Of a stretch of DNA of 64,000 nt, positions 23,865 to 35,141 are shown piece after piece. Position 1 is the stretch's first letter; every line of letters begins with the position of its first letter. The notes under the pieces were generated by a model that worked only from the letters and a program-made list of their open reading frames with translations, had not been told where the DNA came from and did no database searches. Location of the stretch: contig JAPDRO010000020.1 in assembly GCA_030247885.1 (NCBI GenBank), positions 248,001 through 312,000 of the forward strand, given 5' to 3'. The stretch is from Taxawa tesnikishii (nom. ined.) (taxonomy: Eukaryota; Ascomycota; Dothideomycetes; Dothideales). The position numbers and the translations under genes were made by a program.

Positions 23865-25855
23865 TGGCGTAATGTGGATATGCTTGTTGTTCCGTTCGTG
23901 GTAACGATGGAGAAAAGTATGATGACATGCTGGCGATGACAGAGAATCGCTTCATGTAAAAGGTTACGAATATACTATAGCTCAGTAACAGCATATCTGA
24001 TGGTGTGACCTCTGCCCTCCTCCTGCAACCAAAGTGGGGTTCAGTCCACGCTGGTCTTCAAAGAGCTTTCCCTTGACTCCTTCCGTGTCCGGCCTGCAGA
24101 TGGGCTGCTTCTCTCTCATAATTCTGCCCACCTCAAATGTGAGTCGCATAAGAGCTTGTGCGTTCACATGAACGGCTCATGCAAAAGCTTGCGTGGATGT
24201 TGAATCCCGGCAGAGAAGCTGTGGTCACACTACCTCACATCGCCTCTGCTAGCGTGGTCAAGAGTACCCCGACCCGGCTTGTGAAGTGGGAAACCCGCAA
24301 TTTACAAGGCCTTCTCCTTGCCATCTCTTCGGAGTGCTGACGAAAATGCCCCTTCAATGTTCCGTTAGTATGCCGACGGACGGGAGGACTCAGTATATCA
24401 GCGCTTGCCGCGTCCGTTGGCGCGGTTCGGGAAATCGGGGTCGCAGGAATGCGCGTTTTGGAAATGAATAGGTTAGTTTTTGAAAGGCGAGGGGTTCGGT
24501 CGAGATATGCGAGGTGGTTAGGAATTGGCACAGTTCACCCAAATGTCCAATGAGCCCCACAATGCCCGACAACTTTGCAAGTTGTTGCAAGCTTTCTCAA
24601 AAAGGTGGCTGCCCACGATGTATGGTGCGATCCGTATCCGCTTCCTTGAGCAAACTCGTAGAGGCTCCTCCCTCGCTTCCTGCACGTGCCCTCGTGGTGG
24701 GTTATCTGCCAACTTGTTTGAGAAGTCGCGTTCATATAGCAGCTAACGTGGAGCAAAAGGGCAAAAATCCGATTGGATCCAAACTCGCTCGTTCGCTGGT
24801 TTGATTGTATGCGCTAAGCTGTGTGAGTACAGCCGCTTCGCGTCTTGTCCTGACCCGATGCCGACATATCATCGGGCGCCGACGCGCTCTAGTAGGGTTG
24901 TTTGTTTGGTTTGACCGCCGCCGCTCGTTCGTTTTTGCCCATCCGTTCCTTCCAAGCATCCCGCTACCGTACGCACCTGTTTCCTCCCCTGCACCGTATT
25001 CATGTGCCCTCCCTTTACATGACCTGAGAAGGTATCCTTTACCTAGATGTTAGTAGTGTGGCGTGTCCGTGGTTCGAACACGGAGCTTTTGAAGATTGTG
25101 TGAAAGGCTATGTTGCTGGCGGTTGCGCTATTCGGAGGCGGAGGCGGGGTTGTCGGTGGGAGGAGCATGAGATAATGAAGTTATATAGGTAGCTACCTTC
25201 TTTCAGGGTTCATCTGCATCGTCTTGCTGTGCTTACGAGTGCCATCGTCTTGCGTGAATGCTCACCGCTGCGATGGATACCTCGACCCTTCTGGAATTGT
25301 AACAGTGATCGCGTGGCACCCTTCACCTCCTCCAAGCAGCTTTCGAGAAACCTTTTGAGGCGTGTGTTCATCCAACTCCTTGCCATTCAGGCCTCAGGTG
25401 GGCACAGCCTTGATCCTCATTGCGCTCGTTTTGCCAGATTGGGTTTTTGAGAACGCATTTCACTGTGCCCGGCACGCCAACAGGTGAGAGTGAATTGCTT
25501 CAGATCTACGCAACCTTGACAGGTATGCGCACTCCGGGCTGTATCCGAAAGCAAAAATTCTTGGCGAGGAACAACAGAAAGACGGTGTTATTGACGAAAA
25601 ACTGGCTGTTATGAAGGAGAGACTTGCGGCTCGAGCAACGTAGAATCTAGGAGATGATTTCATTCACTCACATGCTGGGCACCGCACCACATCCTCACAG
25701 CGGCTGCAACCTGACAACCCGCAACGAAACGCAGGTACTTACAAAATGTACAATAACATTTCGATCTTGTCTCACAACCGGTATCGGCTACACACAAGAC
25801 CATAGTATGGACCTGTACTCATGTCTCATCAATAGCATCCTCGTAAAGTAGATCA
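23865..25855. other. Intergenic region, 2.0 kb
   Basis: Mostly featureless. The stretch 24100-24800 has no supported frame. A possible small spliced gene lies at 25438-25643 (separate entry). A lone T-arm-like hairpin at 25067-25083 has no surrounding tRNA. Confidence 0.4.
25438..25643 (+). other. Possible 3' exons of a small unidentified gene
   Basis: Two exon-like pieces, 25438-25483 and 25523-25643, separated by a 39-nt GTGAGA...ACAG segment, read WVFENAFHCARHANRYAHSG, then LYPKAKILGEEQQKDG and KLAVMKERLAARAT before a TAG at 25641-25643. The composition (charged, helical, ending cleanly) looks coding, but the intron is shorter than others here and no 5' exon is convincing. An upstream ATG at 25273 (MDTSTLLEL) is not in the right phase. 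Could be a relic. Confidence 0.25.
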
Positions 25856-26740
25856 TCAGGCAAACTCCTTCTCCTTCTTCTCCAGACGCACCGTAGTCAA
25901 AGCAGCAGCAAGCTTGCACATTTCCATAGGTTCCTTACCCACCGCCTCCCATAGACCGTTGACATCACTACCAATACCAACCGCGTCCGCGACCTTCGCA
26001 TTTCTCGGATCCAGGAATGGCGCAAGGGATGGCCAGATGCCCTGAGCAGTATCACAGAATATATCCAAGCCAACGTTGCCCAGCCCCTTTACCTCCTTCA
26101 ATCTGTTTCGCACCTCCTTCACATCGTCTTTCGCCTCTTTGAGCAGGTTGTTGAGATGTCCGTCGTACTTCTCACGTACAAACTTGGCCAGGTCGCCAAG
26201 CTGTGTTGCAGTGCGCTCGCGATAGTGTGTATAGCCGCCCTTGGTCAGAACCTCGGTGCGCTCTTCCCAGGAGCTGGCTTCGAGTTTGGACAAGTCCGCG
26301 TAGCCTGCCTCGAGGAGCAAGTGCACGCTCTTGATAGCCAAGTTGTGCGATATGCGTGCGGAGGTGAGCATGGCGTTGAAGACGTGTGCAAGGACTGTTT
26401 CCGCTGTGGGCGATTTCGCATCCTTCAGCGCGGTATCCGAGAGCGGGAACACGCCGTAGGCGGATATGAGCTTTTGGACTTTGTCATTGCTCTTGCTGTC
26501 GCTGGTCGGAGCTTCAGACTTAGTCTCGACGGGCGACTTTGTGTTTGCGTCGGTGTTTTTCTTCGCGCTCTTGCTCGAACGGGAGGTGGCTTTGGATGGA
26601 GCTTTGCGCTTCGAAGTAAGTCCTTTGGTCTTGGTGGTATCGTTGTCTGTCTTGGCTTTCTTGGATGGAGGTGGTTGGGGTTCTTCTGGTTGTTCCTGAC
26701 CGCTGGCTTCAGCGCGAGACCGCGCCCGTGTGCGAGCCAT
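25856..26740 (-). CDS. HhH-GPD-like (endonuclease III-like) protein
   Basis: Single exon, 294 residues. The N-terminal ~90 residues are a Lys/Ser/Thr-rich basic tail (likely nuclear, DNA-binding). Residues ~95-290 form an all-helical region with a helix-hairpin-helix motif EVKGLGNVGLDIFCD, resembling the HhH-GPD base-excision fold, where the Asp after the hairpin is catalytic. It lacks the [4Fe-4S] Cys cluster of endonuclease III and I do not see the lysine of bifunctional glycosylases, so activity is uncertain. Probably DNA repair or DNA binding. Confidence 0.75.
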   Translation of the reverse strand: MARTRARSRAEASGQEQPEEPQPPPSKKAKTDNDTTKTKGLTSKRKAPSKATSRSSKSAKKNTDANTKSPVETKSEAPTSDSKSNDKVQKLISAYGVFPLSDTALKDAKSPTAETVLAHVFNAMLTSARISHNLAIKSVHLLLEAGYADLSKLEASSWEERTEVLTKGGYTHYRERTATQLGDLAKFVREKYDGHLNNLLKEAKDDVKEVRNRLKEVKGLGNVGLDIFCDTAQGIWPSLAPFLDPRNAKVADAVGIGSDVNGLWEAVGKEPMEMCKLAAALTTVRLEKKEKEFA

Positions 26741-27194
26741 GCGGAGTGTTGTGTCTACAAGGTCGCATAGCGGAGGATGCTACTATTAGTCTAGAGCAGA
26801 GTACAAGTACTTGGCGTGACAGACAGACATGGGTGCAACATGCAGCTGCCTTGAATTGTGCTTGCACGAGGCTTGCAGGAGGCTTGTCGTGACATCACAC
26901 GTTCAAGCTTTCGGGCTCACATCTGCCGGTCTTGGCGCGTGGAGATCACCGTTGCGCTCGTCTCGGGTTCATCGTCAATCAATGCGAGTCACTCGCGTGC
27001 TGCGTGCTGCAACACCTCCTCACTTCTCCTCACTCGTGTGATGATGCCGAAACCTTGCTTGGGACATCATGCCGCTGTCGCGAAGAAGTCCGAGACGGTT
27101 GCTGCGTTTCCAACTCACGACATAAAAGCTAAGTGGTCCCCCTCGTCTCTCATGCCATCTCTGTTTCCCCCATAGTCAGGCATATACCGCAGCC
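26741..27194. promoter_or_regulatory. Divergent intergenic region HhH-GPD-like / SMP-30-like
   Basis: 454 bp holding both promoters. A CATAAAA element at about 27120 lies ~75 bp before the SMP-30-like start. Confidence 0.45.
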
Positions 27195-28289
27195 ATGGTG
27201 AACATCACAAGTGTCGATCTTCTGAGCCTAGCAGTGAGCATCCCATATGCTCAACAGCTCGAGTCTCTTACTTCCCTTGCAAACAATTCCATTCAGTTCG
27301 TCGCTTACAACGAATCGTTCGTCACGGGCATCCTTGGACCCAATGTCTCTTCAAGTCTCATCTCTCATCAGCCCTACCAAGCGTTCCATGAAGCTGGCGT
27401 CTACAACAAGGCCACAAATTCAATCTACATGAGCTCCAACTGGGCAGGCAATCTTTCGAATCCGATCAACACGACAGTTTTGCATTTGGACGATTACAGC
27501 ATCACATCGACCCGGTATCCCAACGTCAGCGAAGGCAATGGTGGATCTGTCTTCTATCCGCCAGGTACCCCTGCCAATAGCAGCGCTGGTCAACTGCTAC
27601 TCTTCTGCGATGAAGGCGACTTCAACGACTATTCCAAGCTGACCCTTGTCGACCCGGTAACAAACGACACTCGCGTCCTTGTCAACAGTTTCTTCGGTCG
27701 CAACTTCTCCTCCCTTAACGATGTCGAACAGCACTACGAGACAGGTGATGTCTGGTTCACCGATGCCCGTTACGGCTACTGGCAGTACTTCGACCCACTT
27801 CCCTCAATCCCTCCCCAGGTTTACCGCTTCGAACCCGACACCGGTGTCTTGCAGGCAGTCGCGGATGGCTTCGTTGCGCCCAACGGAATCGAGTTCTCTC
27901 CCGATTTCAAGCACCTCTACGTAACCGATACAGGAGCACGCCAATTTTCGAACGAGAACAACATGACGTATCCAGCCACCATCTACCGGTACGATATCAC
28001 TCCGGACAAGAAAGGTCTGCAGAATCGTCGACTCTTCGCGTATGCCGATAGGGGAATTCCGGATGGTATCCACACGGATACTATGGGAAACGTCTACTCT
28101 GGCTGTGGCGACGGTATCAACGTGTGGAACCCTGAAGGCGTGTTGCTCGGCAAGATGTTGACGCCCATCACGGCCGCCAACTTCGCGTTCATCCCTGATG
28201 GAATGATCATTTTGAACGAGGATAGGCTGTTCAAGGTCACCTTGAAAGCAGAGGGAAGGACTGTCAAGAGGGACTTTGGCCTCTATTGA
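27195..28289 (+). CDS. SMP-30/gluconolactonase-like beta-propeller protein
   Basis: Single exon, 364 residues, start in good context (GCAGCCATGG). Fungal lactonohydrolase-type six-bladed propeller: FHEAGVYNKATNSIYMSSNW near the N-terminus, VWFTDARYGYWQ, FVAPNGIEFSPDFKHLYVTD (conserved PNG and TD metal-site motifs) and GIPDGIHTDTMGNVYSGCGDG. This family hydrolyses aldono- and other lactones using a divalent metal. Many Asn-X-Ser/Thr sites suggest secretion, but the N-terminus lacks a strong signal peptide, so an upstream exon is possible. Substrate unknown. Confidence 0.9.
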   Translation: MVNITSVDLLSLAVSIPYAQQLESLTSLANNSIQFVAYNESFVTGILGPNVSSSLISHQPYQAFHEAGVYNKATNSIYMSSNWAGNLSNPINTTVLHLDDYSITSTRYPNVSEGNGGSVFYPPGTPANSSAGQLLLFCDEGDFNDYSKLTLVDPVTNDTRVLVNSFFGRNFSSLNDVEQHYETGDVWFTDARYGYWQYFDPLPSIPPQVYRFEPDTGVLQAVADGFVAPNGIEFSPDFKHLYVTDTGARQFSNENNMTYPATIYRYDITPDKKGLQNRRLFAYADRGIPDGIHTDTMGNVYSGCGDGINVWNPEGVLLGKMLTPITAANFAFIPDGMIILNEDRLFKVTLKAEGRTVKRDFGLY

Positions 28290-28828
28290 CTTGTTGCGAC
28301 GACCTGAACAAGACTTCGACGTATCGTGTATGAAACAAATAATCATAAGAGAACGGACTATCTCAGATCCCTGAATGCATTCATGGTTGAGTTATGCTCG
28401 AAGATGTCTAATCACGTGAGATTCAGCACAGGCTTCCGATGCTCTTCCTTGCGCGTTTCTCAAGCTCATTCTTGTTTCGCCTTACGGCATCTCCAAAGCG
28501 TCAGGATTTTGAATTCAAAATTGCAAATGCAATGATATGTTTTGTCAGTTGTTGGTTTAATCCTTGGTTACCTCGGAGAAGACTGCCCAACGTGCGGTAT
28601 CTGTCGGTTGGAATCGGCTCGATAGGGCGAGCAAGCCTCCGCATCTGGAGAACGCAGGGCGTAGTCAACGAAGCCAACGTAGTCAACGAAGCCAAGATAC
28701 GGATATTTTATATTTATAGCTGATCTCTCAATCTTTGCATCTACTTTTCGCCTTTGTTCAACAACGTCGTTCTTTCCGGGTTTGACACATTCATCTCTGT
28801 CATCTTATCCTGCGGATTGCTGCACACA
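28290..28828. promoter_or_regulatory. Intergenic region with promoter of class II aldolase gene
   Basis: A/T-rich TATA-like element tattttatatttata at about 28702-28718, ~115 bp before the ATG. Just upstream is a perfect 17/18-bp tandem duplication (28661-28696). Confidence 0.5.
28661..28696 (+). repeat. 18-bp direct duplication near a TATA-like element
   Basis: Two adjacent copies of gtagtcaacgaagccaac, the second ending in g. Lies immediately before the TATA-like sequence of the aldolase gene. Confidence 0.85.
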
Positions 28829-29715
28829 ATGGCACCCTCAGCAATCTCGCCACAGACCGAAATGCCCGTCCGGGTCAAGGCCACCGTCCCCAAAGGTGAC
28901 GAAGTAATCAAGAAGGAGAAATCCGCCCTCGAGATGATCTCCCAAGGCGTCTGCCTCCCAGGCATCCCAACCTTCCCATCCTTCGCCGCACACCGCGCCC
29001 ACATGCTCGAGCACATGGCGCTTGCCTTCCGAGTGTTCGCGCGCAAGGGCTACACGGAAGGCATGAGCGGCCACATCTCCGTCCGGGATCCCGAAAACCC
29101 ACACACCTTCTGGACGAACCCGTTGGGCAGGCACTTCGCGCTGCTCAAAGCCGAAGACATGATTCTGGTCGACTACGACGGCAGGGCGATCGGAGGCAAC
29201 ATGTCACGTCCGGCCAACGCGGCGGGGTTCTTGATCCACAGCGCCGTGCACAAGGCAAGGCCGGACGTGATCGCGGCCTGCCACACGCACTCACCGGCCG
29301 GAAAGGCGTGGAGTGCGTTTGCGAAGCCGCTTGAGATGCTGAACCAGGACGTCTGCTACTTCTACGGCGACGCGCAGGCCGTGTACACCGAGTTCGGGGT
29401 GTGGTGTTCAAGCCCGAGGAGGGCGAGCGGCTTGCCAAGGCGCTTGGGCCCCGGGGCAGAGGTATGATTTTGCGGAATCACGGGCTGCTGACGGTGGGTG
29501 GGACGGTTGATGAGGCGGCGTATCTGTATACGCTGATGGAGAGGAGCTGCGAGGTGCAGTTGATGGTTGAGGCGGCGGCGGCGAATGGGATTCCGAAGGT
29601 TTTTGTGGATGACGAGAGTGCGGAGTATACGTTCAGGATGGGGAGTGATGCGGAGACGTTGTATTGCGAGTTTCAGCCGGATCTGGAATTCGAGAAGGAG
29701 ATGATGCAGAAGTAG
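28829..29715 (+). CDS. Class II aldolase/adducin-family protein
   Basis: Zinc-dependent aldolase-like fold (fuculose-phosphate aldolase/adducin head). 295 residues if whole. Motifs: GYTEGMSGHISVRDP, FWTNPLGRHFALLKAEDMI, the metal-binding CHTHSPAGKAWSAF, and GMILRNHGLLTVGGTVDEAA with the second metal histidine. One frame break, one base missing at GGGG 29396-29399: the family sequence GDAQAVYTEFGGVVFKPEEG is recovered only with five G. Exon length is one short of 296 codons. Members of this fungal group are widespread and their substrate is usually unknown. Confidence 0.9.
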
Positions 29716-30707
29716 GGGTGCTGTGTGTTTTCGAGCGGGCGCATCTTTGATGTCAGGTGTAGGTACGATGGAATGAGACATGATGAGACATGATTGGAGA
29801 TGCTCCTCAAAGTTTGTTGTGGGTTTAACATGTCTTTTCTCATCCTTCATCGACACGATTGATTTGTGGATTTTTGCCACGTCTAAAGACGTCGATATTC
29901 TGATGCTCTTTATACCCCTTCCAAATCCTCAGAAAGGCGCTGAGAGTTATCATAGTGCTGTGCCATGCTCACATGTACGCCGAGCATCACACAAAATTCT
30001 AGGGATGATCTGAGAAATCCACAGCGTTACTTCGTGCATTCCAACCACCATATCTCCACCAGTATTGACCTGGGCATGCTTTGCGCAAGAAGCCAACTAC
30101 ACTCAGATCACGTCTTCAAGAGCGCGTTTTCAGTAGTCTAATTGACTAAGGCTTGGCGGACTTTTGTAAAGTGATTTTGTATAGGCCAACAGTTCTGGAC
30201 AAGAGTTAGCATATTTGACTAGGCGGCGAATTCATGAGTCTTAGTCAGCTGGCTGGCTTCTCTTCTCAATTATCCTGATCAGTAAATGAAATGCATGGTA
30301 GGCATTCTAAACTCGAAGTTCGCCATTCTCCTTGATGGAGCGAACTAGTCACAAGTTGTGCAACCCTTCTACTATTCAATCTACGTGTCTTCGTTGAACG
30401 TTGTGTTTCCTGACTCGTTAAACCCCCAAGATCTGTTCGTTGGCTGAAATCCTGCAAGCATGGCCTTTAGCAGCGCCGATCCGTTGCGTGTTGTGTCGGC
30501 CTCCGGCGATGTCTTTGTTCCGCATGGGGATATTGGATGTGCCCTGAGGTAGGCACACATAGAGATACAAGGGTAGGTCCTGTCCACAATTCCTTTCGTG
30601 TCTCGTTCGACAAGCTTCAATTGCAATACTAGAATAGCATTTTCTGCGAACATCATCTGGCTGTGTATCCCTTGTCTCACACTCAAATTCTACATCCGCT
30701 GAACACA
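29716..30707. other. Intergenic region
   Basis: About 1 kb, relatively A/T-rich from 30000 to 30450, with no supported gene. Confidence 0.45.
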
Positions 30708-31163
30708 ATGGCCCCTCGTATTCCGATCATAGGCGCCGGCCTCGGTGGTCTGACTTTCGCCCAAGGCCTAAACAAAGCCGGTATCGACTTCCACATCCTT
30801 GAGCGATCGGACAACTACCGGCCGCAAGGCTACTGCATCCGCCTCCACAGCGGAGGCCTCACCGCTTCGCGCTCTCCTGATCAACTGACGATGTATGGAC
30901 GCTCTTCGAAACAGACCTGCGCAGAGACACGTCTAGGCCCTCCCCTTTTCATCAGTCCGGATACCGGTGAAGCCGATACCAGCCACCCGTTCAAGACACC
31001 ACTACGGCCTATAAGGGAGAGAATGGGGAAACCGTACACGCCCGACAGGACCGTACTTCGGGAGGTACTGCTGACCGGCATAAGGGACCGTATCTCATAC
31101 GGTACGGAGTTCACCCACTACAGCCTTGGAGAAGACAGTGTCACCGCCCATGACAAACGGTGA
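30708..31163 (+). pseudogene. Truncated FAD-dependent monooxygenase remnant
   Basis: The N-terminal third of a salicylate-hydroxylase-type flavoprotein monooxygenase. The dinucleotide-binding motif GAGLGGLTFAQGL and the acidic residue of beta-2 in FHILERS are intact, followed by TCAETRLGPPLFISPDTGE and TVLREVLLTGI, but the frame is disturbed between about 30870 and 30920 (a WTLFE-like segment appears in another frame). It stops after SVTAHDKR at about 150 residues versus ~400 for the family. The FAD-contacting GD motif and the C-terminal half are missing, and I find no continuation downstream in any frame. Confidence 0.75.
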
Positions 31164-31278
31164 TTGTGAGCAAGGAGTCCGTTAATTTCAAAAGATGGAA
31201 GAAGATGCAAAAGAAACCAGGGCTGTCAATGGATGGACTGATGTAAGAATAAACCTCCCCCTGTAGCGTACAAGCCAT

Positions 31279-33587
31279 CTAATCCGCCTTCCCCTGCCCT
31301 CTTCCATTCCCACCAAGACCGCCTAACAAACCCTCTTTCTCATTGAGGTCAAAGAATCCGCCAGTGTTTCCGAAACCGTTCCTCCTACGCCTGTACCAGA
31401 CGGCCAACCCAACAAGCAGACTAACCAACCCACCATAGGTGAGGATGGGGTGAGAAGTAAATGCACTACGGACCTTGAAGAAGAAGTGGCTGATTCCCGA
31501 GCCGGTAGCCTTGGGCGTGATCTTGGGCGGCGAGGCGACGATTTTGGGGAGGGTTTCGAGGATCGAGGTACGCGAGGGGACGATGGGGTTACCGGTGATT
31601 GTGTTGTCCCAGTAACGACGGTTCTGTTCCTCGTCAGTGTTACAGGCCCACGCCGTAGGTCGAGTCAGGGCAACCAGAGTTCAAGGGGTAGAGAAATAGG
31701 TAGATATACTCACGTCTTCGTCGTTGATAATGACCTTCTCCCCATCCTTGACGCTGATTCCATACGTCGTCCTGATCCAGCGCTCCCAGAACATGCCGTC
31801 AACCCACGCGAACCCGACTTCCTTCCTCTCAATATCATCCATGTTGATCCTGATACTCTTCGCAGCCCTTAGCGCACGCTGATCGTTACGGTCTTCGGCC
31901 TCTTCGATACGCAGCTGCTTAGCGTCGCGCAACTCCTGCCTCTCTAGCTGGAATGCCTGCGTCTGCTTGTCGATCCATTCCAGGGCGGCGTTCTTGATCT
32001 CACGCTTCGCGATGACGAACTCGTCGGAGCGGTCGCGGCTCAGAATACCCAGGACGACCAGCTTGCCGTCCATGATTTCGCGGGCGTTGGAGGCGGTCAG
32101 CTCGGGTACGATTGGAAGCCACACGGACTGCATCCAGCCCAGGACCTTCCTGAAGTCGCGAATATCCTTCGGCGCAAGCGGCGTAAAGTACGTGGGCTTA
32201 CCGTCTCTGGACACCAGGAGACGAGGCCAGGTCGAGATCTTGAAGCGCTTGTAGAGCTCGGGGTCCTGGCTCTTTACCAGCTTGGCGTGTCCGATCAAGC
32301 TGAGCGTTAAGCGCTCCAAGGCCTCGAAGTCCTCGCTGGTGGTGGCGTGGTCGTAGAGGTAGAGGAAGATGACCTCTTCTGTCTTCTCCATGGCTTCGAA
32401 TTCGGCAGCAGTCACATCAACCACGCCGTCGCCGGCCGCAGTTGCCTTGTTGGCGAAGCTGATCAGATCGCCCAGGCCACGAAGACCGTCGTATTCGATA
32501 CGCTCGCCGCCACGGAAGAACATCAGGGTAGGGTAGCCTTTGACACGGACATCCTTGCACAGCCGCTTCTCGACATCGCAGTTGACGTCTCCGATGTTCA
32601 GGCGATTCTTCATGTCACGAGCCATGCCTTGCCAGTTCGGCGCCATGGCCTGGCAGTGGTGGCACCAAGGAGCGTGAAACTTGACGAACCACGGGTCGTG
32701 TGTGGTCGTAACAAGCCTTTGGAAGCTTTCAGCTGTCAGAGCCACAGACTTGCCGGCCTGGTTAGGCTTCTCCTTTGGTAGGGCGGCTTTCGTGGCCTTG
32801 GCAGCGCCCTTGGTACTGCTTTTGGTAGCCGCAGGTGGCTTGTAGCCTTCGACGTGATCCGCGCCAACTTTGGGAAGTTTGGGCCCGTCTTTCGACCGCG
32901 ACCCAGGCTTGATGGTCTCCAGGGTCTCTTCCACCCATCTGCTCATGAATTTGAGATCTTTACTTCCAACATTCTCCTTGACCTTCTCTCCGTCCTTGAA
33001 TAGCACAACTGTCGGGAAGGCGTGGACTCCGTTATCTTGGCACGCATCTCCATGCGCGATACAGTCCACCTTGGCGAACTTGAAGTTATAGTATTTGGTG
33101 AACGAGTTCAGCGACATGGACGGATCAGTATCCTCCGACGAGGCGGGCACAGGATCGGAGGTGTAGTAAAACTCGTAGAGCGTCTGCCATGTCGGCGCGA
33201 AGTGTTTGCAATGCGAGCAGTATGGCGAGAAGAACTCGACCAGCCTATCCGTGTCAGTTACAACTGCCCGAGTCCACTTTTCCGGCTCAAGCCATACCAG
33301 TAGCCGTTCGCGATCGACTCCTTGAATGTCTGCCCACTCAACTCTTGCATTGAGGGCACATTGTGCCCGTTGAATTTTGTGCCCGTTTCTGCCCCTCCAT
33401 CTGTCTGCTTGTTCGTGCTATCTATAGCGTCTCCTGCATGTGCTTCACCGTCTGCTGGCGACCTGGCTTTGGGAACGTCGAGCGCTGCTTCGGGGGCTTC
33501 CACCCGTCCTTTTATATCTATTGGACCGGGTGTGGCGAGGACCGCAGACAAGAGGCCAAGCGCCAGGAAAGGCGACAACAAGCGCAT
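31279..33587 (-). CDS. Transmembrane protein disulfide isomerase (thioredoxin-domain, Eps1/TMX-like)
   Basis: ER oxidoreductase that forms or rearranges disulfides in secretory proteins. Exons 33298-33587, 31714-33244 and 31279-31623; introns of 53 and 90 nt. 721 residues in frame. Signal peptide MRLLSPFLALGLLSAVLA. First thioredoxin domain with active site YCSHCKHFAP just after the first intron; second with APWCHHCQAMAPNW at residues ~270-280. A longer C-terminal part with inactive thioredoxin-like folds follows, then a membrane segment (TYGGLVSLLVGLAVWY) followed by RRRR and a short Gly-rich cytosolic tail. No KDEL; retention is presumably through the membrane anchor. Confidence 0.92.
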
Positions 33588-33994
33588 GGTAGGAAAATAT
33601 AGGAGAAGCCCGCAGGCTCTCGCTGGACCCTGGCTCTTAGTTCTTTATGTACCGGCGCAGTTGGACCTGGGTTGACTCGAACTCTGAAGACTCTGGGAGT
33701 GAGCGGAGATGTTGGCTTCCAGTATTTAGGGTGGCCAGGTGGTTGGTGGAGGATGTGTTTGGTTGTGATCGAGTACACGGTGGTGGTGGTGGTGGTGGTG
33801 GTGATTGGCGATCCTCCGCCTCCGCGCGTCTGGCTCGCAGACTGCCACTTCCGCTTCCGCCGTCTGTCCCTGGTCTTGGCAACGAATGGTGAAGGTGAAG
33901 CTTCCGTCCACCGAACCGAATCCTTGACGACATCGAACGGCACCTCCCTCGCCTCGCCTGCAGCCATTGAGCACTCACAACATCCATAGCAAAC
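33588..33994. promoter_or_regulatory. Divergent promoter PDI-like / complex I subunit
   Basis: 407 bp between two outward-facing starts; contains the GTG tract. No clear TATA box. Confidence 0.5.
33779..33803 (+). repeat. GTG trinucleotide tract
   Basis: Eight GTG/GGT triplets in the divergent promoter between the disulfide isomerase and complex I subunit genes. Confidence 0.85.
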
Positions 33995-34793
33995 ATGAGA
34001 GCAGCACTGCGGCTCCTGGCTCAGCCAGCCAGATACCTCGACGCCGGCACGCCCACCGGTCTGACCGGCCTCTTCACCCACGCAAACCCACGCTCCGCCC
34101 TGCTCTACACCTACAACAGCACCCTCGACAAGCTCAAGAAGTTCCCTGAGCACTCCGTCTACCGTCAGTCCACCGAAGCCCTCACCAAACACCGCCTCAG
34201 CGTCATCGAGTCCGTCAAGCCAGAGGGTCTGGAGCAATGGCAAGACCGCGTCGAGCGCATTGTTAATGCGCACCCGGAAGCGTTCAAGAAGATCGGGAAC
34301 AACGTCGTCTACAAGAGCTTCGCGGCTGAGGGCATGAAGACGGATGAGTACGACGATGAGCCGATCCAGAAGCCGCAGCTCGAGGGTATCAGGACCGTGG
34401 CCGAGAGGGCGGGTCAGGCGGAGGGTTTCATGAGGGATGTGAGAGCGGAGAATGCGCGCATTCCCAGGATCGAGCCAGAGCCGCCTCTTAGCGCTGAGCA
34501 GTACGTTCTGGATTGCAGATGAGGCATTCGGACGACGCTGACCGGATGCAGGATCAATGACATTGAGGCTCAGATCGGTGGCGGTTTGATTGAGGAGATC
34601 ATCCAGATTGCGGAGGGCGAGTCCAGGCTCGTGGACGTCATGTACGAGAACAAGGTGTAAGTACAGGATCGACAAAGGTTCGAAGGGCCTAGACTAACTC
34701 TTTGGCAGCTGGGACGAGCTCGAGGAGAAGCCGGCGCCAGGACAGTGGGAGTACCACGAGCGCAACGTGCACACCCAGACTCAAGCCCACTAA
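33995..34793 (+). CDS. nuo-32: NADH:ubiquinone oxidoreductase 29.9 kDa subunit (NDUFA5/B13-type)
   Basis: Accessory subunit of mitochondrial complex I. Exons 33995-34500, 34552-34656 and 34709-34793; introns of 51 and 52 nt; 231 residues in frame. Basic presequence MRAALRLLAQPARYL. Family core: ALLYTYNSTLDKLKKFPEHS, VYRQSTEALTKHRL, GLEQWQDRVERIV, QIGGGLIEEIIQIAEGE and the C-terminal WDELEEKPAPGQWEY. The family match is strong; the exact Neurospora-style symbol is my best recollection and less sure. Confidence 0.93.
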
Positions 34794-35141
34794 GTGCAGA
34801 TACATATACTGTATAATACCCAATGTTCAATGGCACAATTCATGGTTCACAACACGCTTTCCAAGCCGATGGGTCACGTCATCTCTACCGGTTCATGGAA
34901 CGAAACGATCACATGCTCGTGAGTAGTGGTATCTATAAGGTCACGCGACACCGACCGCTGGGCTATACCAACAAACTTAGTCCTGCCTTCTCTTGTTGTA
35001 AGTTTTCGAGTTTTGTCGCGAGCCTTTTCATTTTTCTTGACACTGCTCACTACGCTTTTTGGTTCCCACAACCTAATATCACGAGAACTGTCGGTACGTT
35101 AACGTCAAGTCTTGTGCCAATCGCAGGAGTAAATGCTCTTC
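34794..35141. other. Convergent intergenic region
   Basis: 3' flanks of the complex I and STAND genes. No feature seen. Confidence 0.45.

Noticed and set aside
25067-25083. tRNA-like T-arm (CCGTG, GTTCGAA loop, CACGG)
   Set aside because: No matching acceptor stem, D-arm or anticodon arm at the right distances on either side.
27195-31163. A full biosynthetic gene cluster
   Set aside because: Only a lactonase-like protein, an aldolase-like protein and a broken oxygenase; no core synthase, transporter or cluster regulator next to them.
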